Assembly: GCA_013361525.1 (NCBI GenBank)
Contig: JABFXY010000072.1
Coordinates: 1-64,000 of the forward strand
From: Polyangiaceae bacterium
GTDB taxonomy: Bacteria; Myxococcota_A; Polyangia; Polyangiales; Polyangiaceae
DNA length: 64,000 nucleotides
Reading direction: 5' to 3'
How positions within the stretch are numbered: the stretch's first letter is position 1; the number at the start of each line of letters is the position of its first letter. Shown here piece after piece: positions 43,072 through 51,071 of the stretch. The notes beneath the pieces are model-generated. The model did no database searches. It was not told the origin of the DNA and saw only the letters and a program-made list of their open reading frames with translations. A program made the position numbers and the translations under genes.

Positions 43072-43098
43072 AGCCCGCGCTCCTCAGGAGCGCGGGCT
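43072..43098. terminator. Bidirectional terminator
   Basis: AGCCCGCGCTCC (43072-43083) and GGAGCGCGGGCT (43087-43098) form a perfect 12-bp stem with a three-base loop, followed by TCGTCATTT. It lies between the convergent HtrA-like and DUF4328 genes. Confidence 0.75.
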
Positions 43099-43101
43099 TC
43101 G

Positions 43102-43908
43102 TCATTTCGAATCGTCCAGCGGTTCGAAGGCGGGCTCCTTGCGCTTCTTCGTTCTCTTCCGCGGCGGCCGGGAAAACACCACGTAGGCGCGCTCCTGTTG
43201 GCGGCGGGACAGCTCGCGTACGACGAGCGCGCCGCAGACGGCCGCCGCGACGCGGATCAACTGGACCGCGACGCCCACCTGGTTGTGAACGATCACCTGC
43301 TCGGGGTGACTGCCTGAAAGGAGCTCTTTGTTGAGGCTGAAGCCGATCATCGCTGCCCACCACAGAACCCACCAAGCCCCGATGACGCTCGGAGTCTCTC
43401 GGCGCACCCAGCTGGTTCCGTCGTGCTCGGGCTCCGCCGCCCAGTAGAGCTCGCGCATGGCGGCGACGGGCTTCCAAAGCGACGCGATCGGAACGAAGAA
43501 ACAACCGACGGCCCACGCCGGCGAATACTCGAGATTGCGCGCGCCGAGCGCGCGAACATTGGTGCTCGTGCGATGGACGAAGAGCAGGAAGGCCATCGCG
43601 GTCGAGAGCACCGTGACGGCGCTCGCGACTTGAAGCATCCTCGCGCGCTCGTCGACCGCGTCGAACGCTTCTCGATCGAAATGGCCTAGCAGCACCTGCG
43701 CGACCAGCTCGTTCTCGATGAGCGCACTCCAGATGTGCAGCAGCGAGACGAGCGCACAAGCACCGAGCAACCCGATGACGAGGAGCGATAGATTCCTCGT
43801 TTCCCGATAGCGGAAGGCGCCATCTCGCGGCGGCTCGGGCGAAACTTTCCGTACAGGCGCGTCGTCCACCGACGGCGGCGCGTATGGATTGAGGGGCTCC
43901 AACAGCAC
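43102..43908 (-). CDS. DUF4328 membrane protein
   Basis: A 268-residue membrane protein with a GTG start and about five membrane segments. The stretch LEYSPAWAVGCFFVPIASLW and the following KPVAAMRELYWA are the DUF4328 signature. The N-terminus is a short Pro-rich cytoplasmic tail, and the C-terminus is basic (PRKRTKKRKEP). Biochemical function is not known for the family. Confidence 0.82.
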   Translation of the reverse strand: MLLEPLNPYAPPSVDDAPVRKVSPEPPRDGAFRYRETRNLSLLVIGLLGACALVSLLHIWSALIENELVAQVLLGHFDREAFDAVDERARMLQVASAVTVLSTAMAFLLFVHRTSTNVRALGARNLEYSPAWAVGCFFVPIASLWKPVAAMRELYWAAEPEHDGTSWVRRETPSVIGAWWVLWWAAMIGFSLNKELLSGSHPEQVIVHNQVGVAVQLIRVAAAVCGALVVRELSRRQQERAYVVFSRPPRKRTKKRKEPAFEPLDDSK

Positions 43909-44026
43909 GTCAGATTATCGCGTCGCGACGGAGCCCTCGACCCATTCGTCGCAGGCGCATACGATGGCTCGTCGCCATGACGAACCCGCGTTCGTCCGCC
44001 GATTTCGAGCCGCTCGAGGCGAGGTT

Positions 44027-44395
44027 ATGAACCTCGTCGTCTTCGTCTACGTGGAGCGCGGCGCGAGCTCCTTCTCGCTGCCGAAGCAGGGCACGGTGCT
44101 CATCGGTCGCGGTCTCGAGGCGGAGGTCTTCGTCGCGAGCGACGACGCCTCGCGACGGCACGCGCAGCTCCAGGTCGAAGGCCTCGATGTGACGCTCACC
44201 GATCTCGGCTCGAGGAACGGCACCTTCGTGAACGGTGAGCGCATCCAGAAGCCTCGCCGCGTGCACCCCGGTGATCAGATCCTCGTCGGCGACGCGATCC
44301 TCATGCTCGAGCGTGAGAGCCACTCGGTTCCGCCGCTGCGTGACCGTCCATCGGAACGACGTCGACCGACGACACGACGCTCGCGACCGTCGTGA
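44027..44395 (+). CDS. FHA-domain protein
   Basis: A small protein (122 residues from ATG 44027, with GAGG seven bases upstream; ATG 43964 would add 21). Almost all of it is one FHA domain, which binds phosphothreonine peptides: VLIGRGLEAEVFV, SRRHAQLQVEG and DLGSRNGTFVNG with the conserved Gly, Arg, Ser, His and Asn. The C-terminus is an Arg/Ser/Pro tail. It probably serves one of the Ser/Thr kinases encoded nearby. Its last 95 nt overlap the 3' end of the convergent lipase gene. Confidence 0.82.
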   Translation: MNLVVFVYVERGASSFSLPKQGTVLIGRGLEAEVFVASDDASRRHAQLQVEGLDVTLTDLGSRNGTFVNGERIQKPRRVHPGDQILVGDAILMLERESHSVPPLRDRPSERRRPTTRRSRPS

Positions 44396-45203
44396 TCGGC
44401 TGCGCCGCAGGCTCACCGAGGAAGCTCGCGACCGCTTCGGCGGTGGGCTGCGCGAACAGAATCGCGAGGTGCCCGCGGTCGGGGACGACGACGTTCCTTC
44501 CGGGCTCGGCCAGATGCGCCGACGAGTGCGGGAACACGACGTTGTCGTGCTGCGAATACACGCTCAGAAACGGGACGCTCGGAAGCGGCTCGATGCCGTG
44601 ACCACTTCTCAGCGCGGCGCGCGAGCGACCGAGGATCGGCCCCTTGTAGGCGATGCCCTTGTGTGGCGTCGCGATCGTCACGCATCGGCGCACGCGCTCG
44701 AGCCCTCCGTGTTGAACGTAGTGGGCCGCCACGAGACCACCCATCGAGTGGCAGACGAGATCGACCTTGTCCGAGCCCGTCTCGCGCCGAATGTCGTCGA
44801 TGAAGCGATCGAGTGAGCGCGAGATCGACGGCAAGTCGCTCAGCCACGTGTAGTTGAACCCGTAGAGCGGGCCGACGTTCTTCCGCCGAAGGAATGCCGC
44901 GAGGTAGAGGAAGTCGACACGGTTTTGGAAGTAGCCGTGCACGAACACGACGGGTGGTCCTTTGCCACCGCCGAGCTTTCGTCCAAACACGTACGCGAAG
45001 ACGAGGAGCGGCTGCGTGCAGAGGACCCAGAACAGCTCCATCGACCATTGGCGGAGCGCGACGCGGAGCGGTCGGCGCGCGACGTGCGACGACGAGAGCA
45101 CGAACGAGGCAGCGAGGTAGATCGCCGTCCCACCGAGAAACGTCGACATACCTCCAATCGCCGCCCAAACCGTCCAGTGCACGTCGTTCGGGAGCGTACT
45201 CAT
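44301..45203 (-). CDS. Membrane-anchored lipase (α/β-hydrolase)
   Basis: About 300 residues from ATG 45203. An N-terminal hydrophobic region (about 10-35 and 55-75) precedes a hydrolase domain: VVFVHGYFQNRVDF (oxyanion), DLVCHSMGGLVAAHYV (nucleophile Ser), YSQHDNVVF (Asp) and DRGHLAILF (His). The family is the triacylglycerol lipase/PGAP1-like group (class 2 lipases). The His-containing end lies well before the overlap with the FHA gene, so the overlapping bases code only for the C-terminal tail. Confidence 0.85.
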   Translation of the reverse strand: MSTLPNDVHWTVWAAIGGMSTFLGGTAIYLAASFVLSSSHVARRPLRVALRQWSMELFWVLCTQPLLVFAYVFGRKLGGGKGPPVVFVHGYFQNRVDFLYLAAFLRRKNVGPLYGFNYTWLSDLPSISRSLDRFIDDIRRETGSDKVDLVCHSMGGLVAAHYVQHGGLERVRRCVTIATPHKGIAYKGPILGRSRAALRSGHGIEPLPSVPFLSVYSQHDNVVFPHSSAHLAEPGRNVVVPDRGHLAILFAQPTAEAVASFLGEPAAQPITTVASVVSSVDVVPMDGHAAAEPSGSHARA

Positions 45204-45313
45204 TCGGGCCCGCGCTGCCCACAGCATCGAATCGTGCGCGGACCGGCACGAAACTGCCCAGGTCCGCGACCTTGACACCCCTCGATGGCGGCTGATGTGA
45301 TCTGCGAGCTGCG

Positions 45314-46789
45314 ATGAGCGACTTCGACCTGGCTTTCGAGCGCGCCGAGGCCCGCGTCGGGGAAGTCCTGCGTGGCAAATGGCGGCTCGATCGCGTGATC
45401 GGCGTCGGCGGGATGGCGGCCGTCTACGCCGCGACCCACCGGAACGGCAAGCGAGGTGCGCTGAAGCTGCTGCACCCGCAGCTGTCGCTCGCGGGTGAGG
45501 CGCGCGCACGGTTTCTTCGCGAGGGATACGTCGCGAACGCCGTCGATCACCCGGGAGCGGTGTCCGTCCTCGACGACGACACGTGTGAGGACGGCACTGT
45601 CTACCTGGTGATGGAGCTGCTCGAGGGCTCGACCGTGGATGCCATCGCCGACGCACGCCCCGACAAACGGCTCGAGCTCGGCGAGGTCGCGGGGATCGCC
45701 GAGGGCCTCTTGGACGTGCTCTGTGCGGCGCACGACAAGGGCATCGTCCACCGCGATCTGAAGCCGGAGAACCTGTTTCTGACGAAGAGCGGCCAGCTCC
45801 GCGTGCTCGACTTCGGCATTGCACGCCTGCGCCGAGACTCGTCCGCGGTCACGTCGACGAAGACAGGCGCGAGTATGGGCACGCCCGCGTTCATGCCGCC
45901 GGAGCAGGCCCTCGGCGACTGGAGCGCGGTCGATGCGCGCTCGGATTTGTGGTCGGTCGGCGCGACGATGTTCACGCTGCTCACGGGGCGGTACGTCCAC
46001 GACGCGGAGAACGTGCAGCGCATGATGCTCGCAGCGATGACGCGTTCACCCGAGCCGGTACGCTCCCTTCGCGCGGACGTACCGGATGCGCTCGCGAGCG
46101 TGGTCGACTGCGCCCTGCAGATCCGGCGCGAGGATCGTTTCGCCGACGCGAAGAGCATGCTCGCTGCGATTCGAGGCGCGCAAGCCGAGCTCACGGGAGG
46201 CGATGCATCGCGGGCAGGCGCGCCGATGCCGCGCGAGCGAGCCTCGGAGTTGTTCGCCGCGATGACCTTGCCGAGCGGGAACGAGCCTGCAGCACGACAC
46301 CAGCGCGCCGCACGGCGTGGCCCCGGAATGACGGCGGCGCCGGTCTCGAGCGATCGCGTGCAGCTTCCGCGCAACCGGCGCGGCGGGCTCTTCTTGCTCC
46401 TGGGCGCGGGGATCGTCGCCGTCGCGGCGCTCGCGGTGGGCTCGCGCTTCCTCACGTTGCAGGCGTCGACCGCCGCCGACTCAACGACAACGGGCACAGG
46501 CGCCGCGACGAGCGCAACGCAGACATCGACGGCATCGACGAGCGCGCCCGCTTCGACGTCCGTCGTCGTCGAGGTCCAGCACGGAGCGTCGTCTACGACC
46601 GAACCGGACGCGACCGAGGCAGCGTCGGGCACCGCCCCCAGCGTCGAGCCAGCCGCCGCGGAGCCACCGAATGCGCGTTCATTCGCCGGGCGACCGCGCA
46701 CGAGCGCGCCCGCACCGAAGTCACCCGCGCCTTCCGATCCTTCTCCGAGCCCGGCGCCTCGTCCGACGACCTTCAATGGCCGCTTCTAA
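45314..46789 (+). CDS. Transmembrane Ser/Thr protein kinase
   Basis: A 491-residue Hanks-type kinase. The kinase domain covers about 25-290: glycine loop GVGGMAAVYA, lysine in GALKLLHP, catalytic HRDLKPEN with Asp148, DFGIARL and GTPAFMPPEQA. A membrane segment lies at about 358-381 (GLFLLLGAGIVAVAALAVGS), and a Thr/Ser/Pro-rich extracytoplasmic tail follows. The stop lies 14 nt inside the next gene (TPR/PEGA protein), and a lipoprotein gene overlaps that, so the kinase heads a three-gene unit. Confidence 0.92.
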   Translation: MSDFDLAFERAEARVGEVLRGKWRLDRVIGVGGMAAVYAATHRNGKRGALKLLHPQLSLAGEARARFLREGYVANAVDHPGAVSVLDDDTCEDGTVYLVMELLEGSTVDAIADARPDKRLELGEVAGIAEGLLDVLCAAHDKGIVHRDLKPENLFLTKSGQLRVLDFGIARLRRDSSAVTSTKTGASMGTPAFMPPEQALGDWSAVDARSDLWSVGATMFTLLTGRYVHDAENVQRMMLAAMTRSPEPVRSLRADVPDALASVVDCALQIRREDRFADAKSMLAAIRGAQAELTGGDASRAGAPMPRERASELFAAMTLPSGNEPAARHQRAARRGPGMTAAPVSSDRVQLPRNRRGGLFLLLGAGIVAVAALAVGSRFLTLQASTAADSTTTGTGAATSATQTSTASTSAPASTSVVVEVQHGASSTTEPDATEAASGTAPSVEPAAAEPPNARSFAGRPRTSAPAPKSPAPSDPSPSPAPRPTTFNGRF

Positions 46790-47717
46790 ACTCTCGGTTC
46801 GTCTGTCGTGCGCGCTGCTCGCCGCCGCGTCGTCGATGCCGTTGAGTGCGCGAGCCCAATCGAAAGATCCTGCGGCGGCCGAGGCGCTCTTCCAACAAGG
46901 CAAAGAGGCGCTGGATCGCGGTGACTACGACACCGCGTGCCCGAAGCTCGAAGCGAGCCTCAAAGCGGAGGCCGCCCCGGGCACGCTCTTCTTTCTCGCC
47001 GATTGCGAAGAGAAGCAGGGACGAATCGCGACCGCCTGGGCCCATTTCAAGGAGCTCGAGCAAAAGCTGCCGGCGGACGATTCGCGCAGACCCACGGTCG
47101 TTCAAAGAGCGGCCGCGCTCCAGTCACGGATTCCGAAGCTCACGGTGAAGGTCGCGTCGGGAACACCTGCGAATGCCGTCGTGACACGCGATGGAATCGA
47201 AATGGGCGCAGCGAGCCTCGGAAGCCCGACGCCCATCGACCCCGGCGAGCACACCATCGCGATCGAGGCACCGGGGCACGCCCGCAACGAGAGCAAAGTC
47301 GTCATCGACCGACCTTCTACGGAAATCACCGTTTCCGTCGGCGAGCGAACCGCGACCGGCGCGACGCCGGCAGGCAAAGGCGGGGCACAAGTGCCGGTGG
47401 GGATCACCATCGGCAGCATCGGCGTCGCGGCGATGGTCTCCGGTGTGATCGTCGGGGTCGTCGGGAAATCGAATTACGACGACTCGGATCCTTTCTGCGA
47501 CGAGGACGACTTCTGCGGGCCCGAGGGCATCACGATTCGAGAAGATGCTCGGACGATGGGGACGGCCGCGACGGTCGTGTTCGCCATTGGTGCCGCAGCG
47601 ACGGCCACCGGGATCATCGTTTGGCTGACGGCACCCAAAGACGAAGGTGGTCTCGCCTCTACCAATTGGAGAGTCGGGGTCGGGCCATCGGGCATCGTGG
47701 CGAGGACGTCGTGGTGA
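46776..47717 (+). CDS. TPR/PEGA membrane protein of the first kinase module
   Basis: A 313-residue protein from ATG 46776 that overlaps the kinase end. Signal peptide to SARAQ, TPR-like helices (about 25-105: ALFQQGKEALDRGDYDTACPKLEAS), a PEGA-type β-domain (about 115-180: TPANAVVTRDG; IDPGEHTIAIEAPGH) and two C-terminal membrane helices (IGVAAMVSGVIVGVVG; TAATVVFAIGAAATATGIIVWL). It is a structural counterpart of the 60502-61545 protein, which also sits beside a kinase gene. Its role is probably as partner or substrate of the kinase in the envelope. Confidence 0.82.
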   Translation: MAASKLSVRLSCALLAAASSMPLSARAQSKDPAAAEALFQQGKEALDRGDYDTACPKLEASLKAEAAPGTLFFLADCEEKQGRIATAWAHFKELEQKLPADDSRRPTVVQRAAALQSRIPKLTVKVASGTPANAVVTRDGIEMGAASLGSPTPIDPGEHTIAIEAPGHARNESKVVIDRPSTEITVSVGERTATGATPAGKGGAQVPVGITIGSIGVAAMVSGVIVGVVGKSNYDDSDPFCDEDDFCGPEGITIREDARTMGTAATVVFAIGAAATATGIIVWLTAPKDEGGLASTNWRVGVGPSGIVARTSW

Positions 47718-48547
47718 GACCCGTTGCGATCCTTTCGATTGCGGCGCTCGCGTGCAGCGCTGGCTGCAATCTCATTTTCGGAATGGATGAAGGAAAGCCG
47801 TTACCGGACGAAGGCGGCGGCGGCGCCTCGTGTGAGGGCGGATCGAGCGAGGGCGGCAGTGGAATCTTGCTGCTCTGGTCATGTCTCGACGACGTGCCGC
47901 AGGTCGATGCCGCCTGCGGAGACGATCTTTCGTTTCAGTTTCAATTCTCGGGGGAAGAGCTCGCAACCGCCGACGTGGACGTGAAGGTCTGCAATCGAGC
48001 GGACACGCCCTGTGACGCGCCGAGCGCCACGATCGCGCCCAATCCCAACACCGGGGATTTGTTCCGCGACGTCCCGCCCAACTTCACCGGCTATTTCGAT
48101 ATCGACAGCGATTCGTACCGCGCGGCGCTGCTCGAGCTCGGTCCGCTCACGGGCCTACCGCGGCCGAAGCGATATGTTCCGCTATTGACCGAAGCGGACA
48201 TCGAACAGGCATTGACCGACCTCCAAACCGAAGAGCTCACCGATCGAGGGCACATCGTGCTGCTGGCCACCGATTGCGACGGCAATGCTGCCCCAGGTAT
48301 CTCGATCCAAGCGGACAATCACGCCGATTCGAGCTCGACGTATTTCTATCTCGGAAGCCTGATAGGTCTGACCGTCGACCCCAACGCGAGCGCGACGAAC
48401 TACACCGGAGGCGCCGGCATCGTGAACCTCGAGCCGGGGCAGACCACCGTTCGCACCATTCGAAACGGGGAAACGGTCGGCAAAGCGACCGTTCTCGTTC
48501 GGCCAGGGGAATTGACGTACATCCACCTCGGCCCGACACCTCAATAG
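47714..48547 (+). CDS. Lipoprotein of the first kinase module
   Basis: A 277-residue lipoprotein with GTG start overlapping the previous stop (GTGA). Signal peptide ends in CSAGC. The mature part opens with a Gly/Glu-rich linker with Cys, then a β-rich body (LSFQFQFSGEELATADVDVKVC; PPNFTGYFDIDSDSYRAALL; GIVNLEPGQTTVRTIRNG) that resembles carboxypeptidase-regulatory-like or Ig-fold domains. Function unknown; coupling to the kinase/PEGA pair suggests a surface sensor or substrate. Confidence 0.77.
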   Translation: MRPVAILSIAALACSAGCNLIFGMDEGKPLPDEGGGGASCEGGSSEGGSGILLLWSCLDDVPQVDAACGDDLSFQFQFSGEELATADVDVKVCNRADTPCDAPSATIAPNPNTGDLFRDVPPNFTGYFDIDSDSYRAALLELGPLTGLPRPKRYVPLLTEADIEQALTDLQTEELTDRGHIVLLATDCDGNAAPGISIQADNHADSSSTYFYLGSLIGLTVDPNASATNYTGGAGIVNLEPGQTTVRTIRNGETVGKATVLVRPGELTYIHLGPTPQ

Positions 48548-48563
48548 CCGAAAGGTCGATGGC

Positions 48564-49172
48564 TCACGCCTTGGTCGCGCGAAGCTCCCACGTCGCGACG
48601 ACGGCCGGCTCGAATCGACGCCGCGGGGGTCGTCGAACCAGCGACGTGGTCGCGCAGGTCCGAGCGACCGCCGACACGACGAAACCGGCGCGTTCGAGCG
48701 CCGTGACCGATGCTTCGGCGACGGATCCGTCGGTCACGGTGCTGACCAACCAGCTGGCACTGTGCCACCGCAAGTACAGCGAGCCGCCGCTCCGCAGCAC
48801 ACGAAACACCTCCGCGAGGAGGTCGGGCGCATCGACGAGCGGCAGGGATGAATCGATCGACAGCGCCGCCTCGAATGTCTCGTCGTCGAACGGGAGCGCC
48901 CCGGTGGAAACGCGCACGACGACGCGCCGGTCGAGATGCTCCCGCCGGATTTGGGAGCGCGCGTGCGCGGCCTCGACCGCCGTTCGAGCCATGGCGTCGA
49001 TGCGGACACCACGGGCGCGCGACGCGACGGCGATGCTCGCTCGACCGACGCCGCATCCGACGTCGAGCACGCGGTCACCGTCATGAAGCCCGCCGTCGAC
49101 GATCTTGGAGAGGAGGCTCTCCCACTGGTCCTCGGCCTTCCGTCCAACGACCGCCCGAAACGCCTGCGCCAT
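48564..49172 (-). CDS. Class I SAM-dependent methyltransferase
   Basis: About 202 residues from ATG 49172 (GTG 49211 would add 13). Motif I VLDVGCGVGRASIAVA binds S-adenosylmethionine, followed by ALPFDDETFEAALSIDSSLP and EVFRVLRSGGSLYLRW, the usual post-motifs of methyltransferase type 11. The substrate cannot be inferred. It converges on the lipoprotein gene with a 16-nt gap. Confidence 0.87.
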   Translation of the reverse strand: MAQAFRAVVGRKAEDQWESLLSKIVDGGLHDGDRVLDVGCGVGRASIAVASRARGVRIDAMARTAVEAAHARSQIRREHLDRRVVVRVSTGALPFDDETFEAALSIDSSLPLVDAPDLLAEVFRVLRSGGSLYLRWHSASWLVSTVTDGSVAEASVTALERAGFVVSAVARTCATTSLVRRPPRRRFEPAVVATWELRATKA

Positions 49173-49288
49173 CGCAGGCCGACATCGCAGGGACCGTGCC
49201 GCGCCGGGCACGCGTTTCCATGCGAAATCAGCGCCGTAACGCGCGCGATGTTACGCGCATCGTTACGGCGCCCGTCCTACCGGCCGTC

Positions 49289-49828
49289 TCAGTTCTGGCC
49301 CCAGTTGCCTTGGCCGGGTTGCTGTCCGTAACCCTGCCCAGGATGCCCTTGCGGCGGGTGCCCCTGCGGCGCGTAGCCTTGTTGCGGCTGCTGCGGATAG
49401 CCGGCTTGCGCGGGGTATCCTTGGCCCATCTGCGGCGCAGCGCCCTGGCCGTGCAGTTGTCCACGGAGGAGGCCCGAGCTCGGCGCGTACTCCTTGAACT
49501 CGGCAATCATCGCCTTCCAGGGGCCGGTGTAGAGGATGATGATCGGGATGAGCCCCATCGCGAGGAGACGCACCAGCACCGACGGCGCGAACGCGTTGAA
49601 CAGGATCTCCGTGCCGTGCGGGCCGTGTTTGATCTTGAGCGCGAGGCCCGTCCAGCCGCTGCGTTTGAGCACCAGATCGGCGCCGATCAACGCGGTCTTG
49701 TAGACCTCGTACCCTTTGCCGGAGAACGCCTGCTGCAGCTCTTGGAGGAGCGAGTCGGGCGTCACGTGCGGACTCGGAGGAAGCTGGATCGACCCCCGCG
49801 AGAAGAACCCCGGATCCCTGATTTGCAT
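49289..49828 (-). CDS. Protein with hydrophobic core and Gln/Gly/Pro repeat tail
   Basis: A 179-residue protein. The first ~125 residues contain a two-part α/β region (LLQELQQAFSGKGYEVYKTA; GWTGLALKIKHGPHGTEILF) and one hydrophobic segment (VLVRLLAMGLIPIIILY). The last ~55 residues are QGYPAQAGYPQQPQQGY-type low complexity. No family is recognised. It may be a membrane-associated scaffolding protein. Confidence 0.65.
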   Translation of the reverse strand: MQIRDPGFFSRGSIQLPPSPHVTPDSLLQELQQAFSGKGYEVYKTALIGADLVLKRSGWTGLALKIKHGPHGTEILFNAFAPSVLVRLLAMGLIPIIILYTGPWKAMIAEFKEYAPSSGLLRGQLHGQGAAPQMGQGYPAQAGYPQQPQQGYAPQGHPPQGHPGQGYGQQPGQGNWGQN

Positions 49829-49938
49829 CGGGGTATCGAATCGCAGGGGCGGAGCGATGTCGAGACGGCCTGGGGGGCGTGAGCGACGGCGATGACGATG
49901 ACGATGGTCGAGCGGGAGGAGTCGCGCCTTCGATCACG

Positions 49939-49977
49939 AAAAACGCATAGTAAACGCCGCATTTACCATGCGTTTTT
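49939..49977 (-). terminator. Rho-independent terminator of the PP2C gene
   Basis: AAAAACGCATAGTAAA (49939-49954) pairs with TTTACCATGCGTTTTT (49962-49977) with one mismatch over 16 bp and a 7-nt loop. Read on the minus strand the stem ends in a T-run. It lies just downstream of the PP2C gene and before the next minus-strand gene. It is markedly AT-richer than its surroundings. Confidence 0.75.
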
Positions 49978-50070
49978 GTCTGGAGAGGGACACATCGCCC
50001 CTCGAGCCGCGCCCCCCAGATCCACAAATGCCGCCTCAGGACCGCGCAGCAGTCGCGCGGTCCGATGCGG

Positions 50071-50862
50071 TCATTGAGTCCATCTCACGAGCACGCAGGT
50101 GATGTTGTCTGGACCGCCGTTTTCGTTGGCGCGCTCGATGAGCTTGGCCGCGCACGTCTTCACGTCGGTGTACTGGCCCATGATCTCGGCGATTTCGGCG
50201 TCGCTCACCGGGCCGGAGAGACCGTCGGAGCAGAGCATGAAGGTGTCGTTCGCCTGAGGGATCTCGAAGCGCGTGTCGACCTTGACCGTGTCCTTCATCC
50301 CGAGGGCGCGAACGATGACGTTCTTGTGCGGGAAGTTCGCGATCTCTTCCTCGGTGAGGCGCTTCATCTTGATGTAGTCGTTGAGCAGCGAGTGGTCGTC
50401 GGTGAGCTGCTCGAGCTTCGACTGGCGGTAGCGGTAGACGCGGCTGTCACCGACGTGTGCGACATAGACGCCGTCGTTCGCGGCGAAGATGCCGACGATC
50501 GTCGTGCCCATGTTGCGCTTCTTGAGCTCACGCTGGCCGGTCTCGTAGATGCGCAGGTTCGCGAGCTTGATGCCGGTGATGAGCCGGTTTTCCTCGTAGC
50601 CCTTGCTGCGGTCCATCTTGTAGGGCCACGTCCGCTCGGGATCGTCCTGGGTCGCGGCGAAGAACTCGCGCAGCGCATCGAGCGCCATCTGGGACGCGAC
50701 CTCACCCGAGGCGTGACCGCCCATGCCGTCGGCTACGACGAAGAGGCCGTAGTCGGGCATGATCGAGAAATTGTCCTCGTTGTGATTGCGTTTTCGACCG
50801 ACGTTCGTCTCGCCGGCGACTTCGATGCGGAACTGGGAGTGAATGCTTCCGTGTGCGCTCAT
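50071..50862 (-). CDS. PP2C-family Ser/Thr protein phosphatase
   Basis: A 263-residue PPM phosphatase that reverses Hanks-kinase phosphorylation. Metal-binding motifs are intact: GRKRNHNEDNF, FVVADGMGGHASGEVAS, VAHVGDSRVYRYR, DDHSL, MLCSDGLSG and GGPDNITCVLV. There is no signal or membrane segment, so it is cytoplasmic. ATG 50862 is preferred over an upstream TTG at 50874. It is divergent from the giant TPR gene and is followed by a clear terminator. Confidence 0.93.
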   Translation of the reverse strand: MSAHGSIHSQFRIEVAGETNVGRKRNHNEDNFSIMPDYGLFVVADGMGGHASGEVASQMALDALREFFAATQDDPERTWPYKMDRSKGYEENRLITGIKLANLRIYETGQRELKKRNMGTTIVGIFAANDGVYVAHVGDSRVYRYRQSKLEQLTDDHSLLNDYIKMKRLTEEEIANFPHKNVIVRALGMKDTVKVDTRFEIPQANDTFMLCSDGLSGPVSDAEIAEIMGQYTDVKTCAAKLIERANENGGPDNITCVLVRWTQ

Positions 50863-51071
50863 ACGAAGCGGCAAGCCGTGTCGGACCCCGCAAACCCGCG
50901 GGGCGACAAGCCGGAGGTTATAGGGCGCGGCTTTGCTGTCAACGACGCTGTCACGCCGGCGGCTCCGAGCAGCCCTGTCGCCGCTGCGTCACGCGCGTCC
51001 CGGGGCGGGCGATCGACCCCGCGGGGATGGGCCATGACGTGGCTCGCACCTTTCCTGTTAGCATCCCCGAA

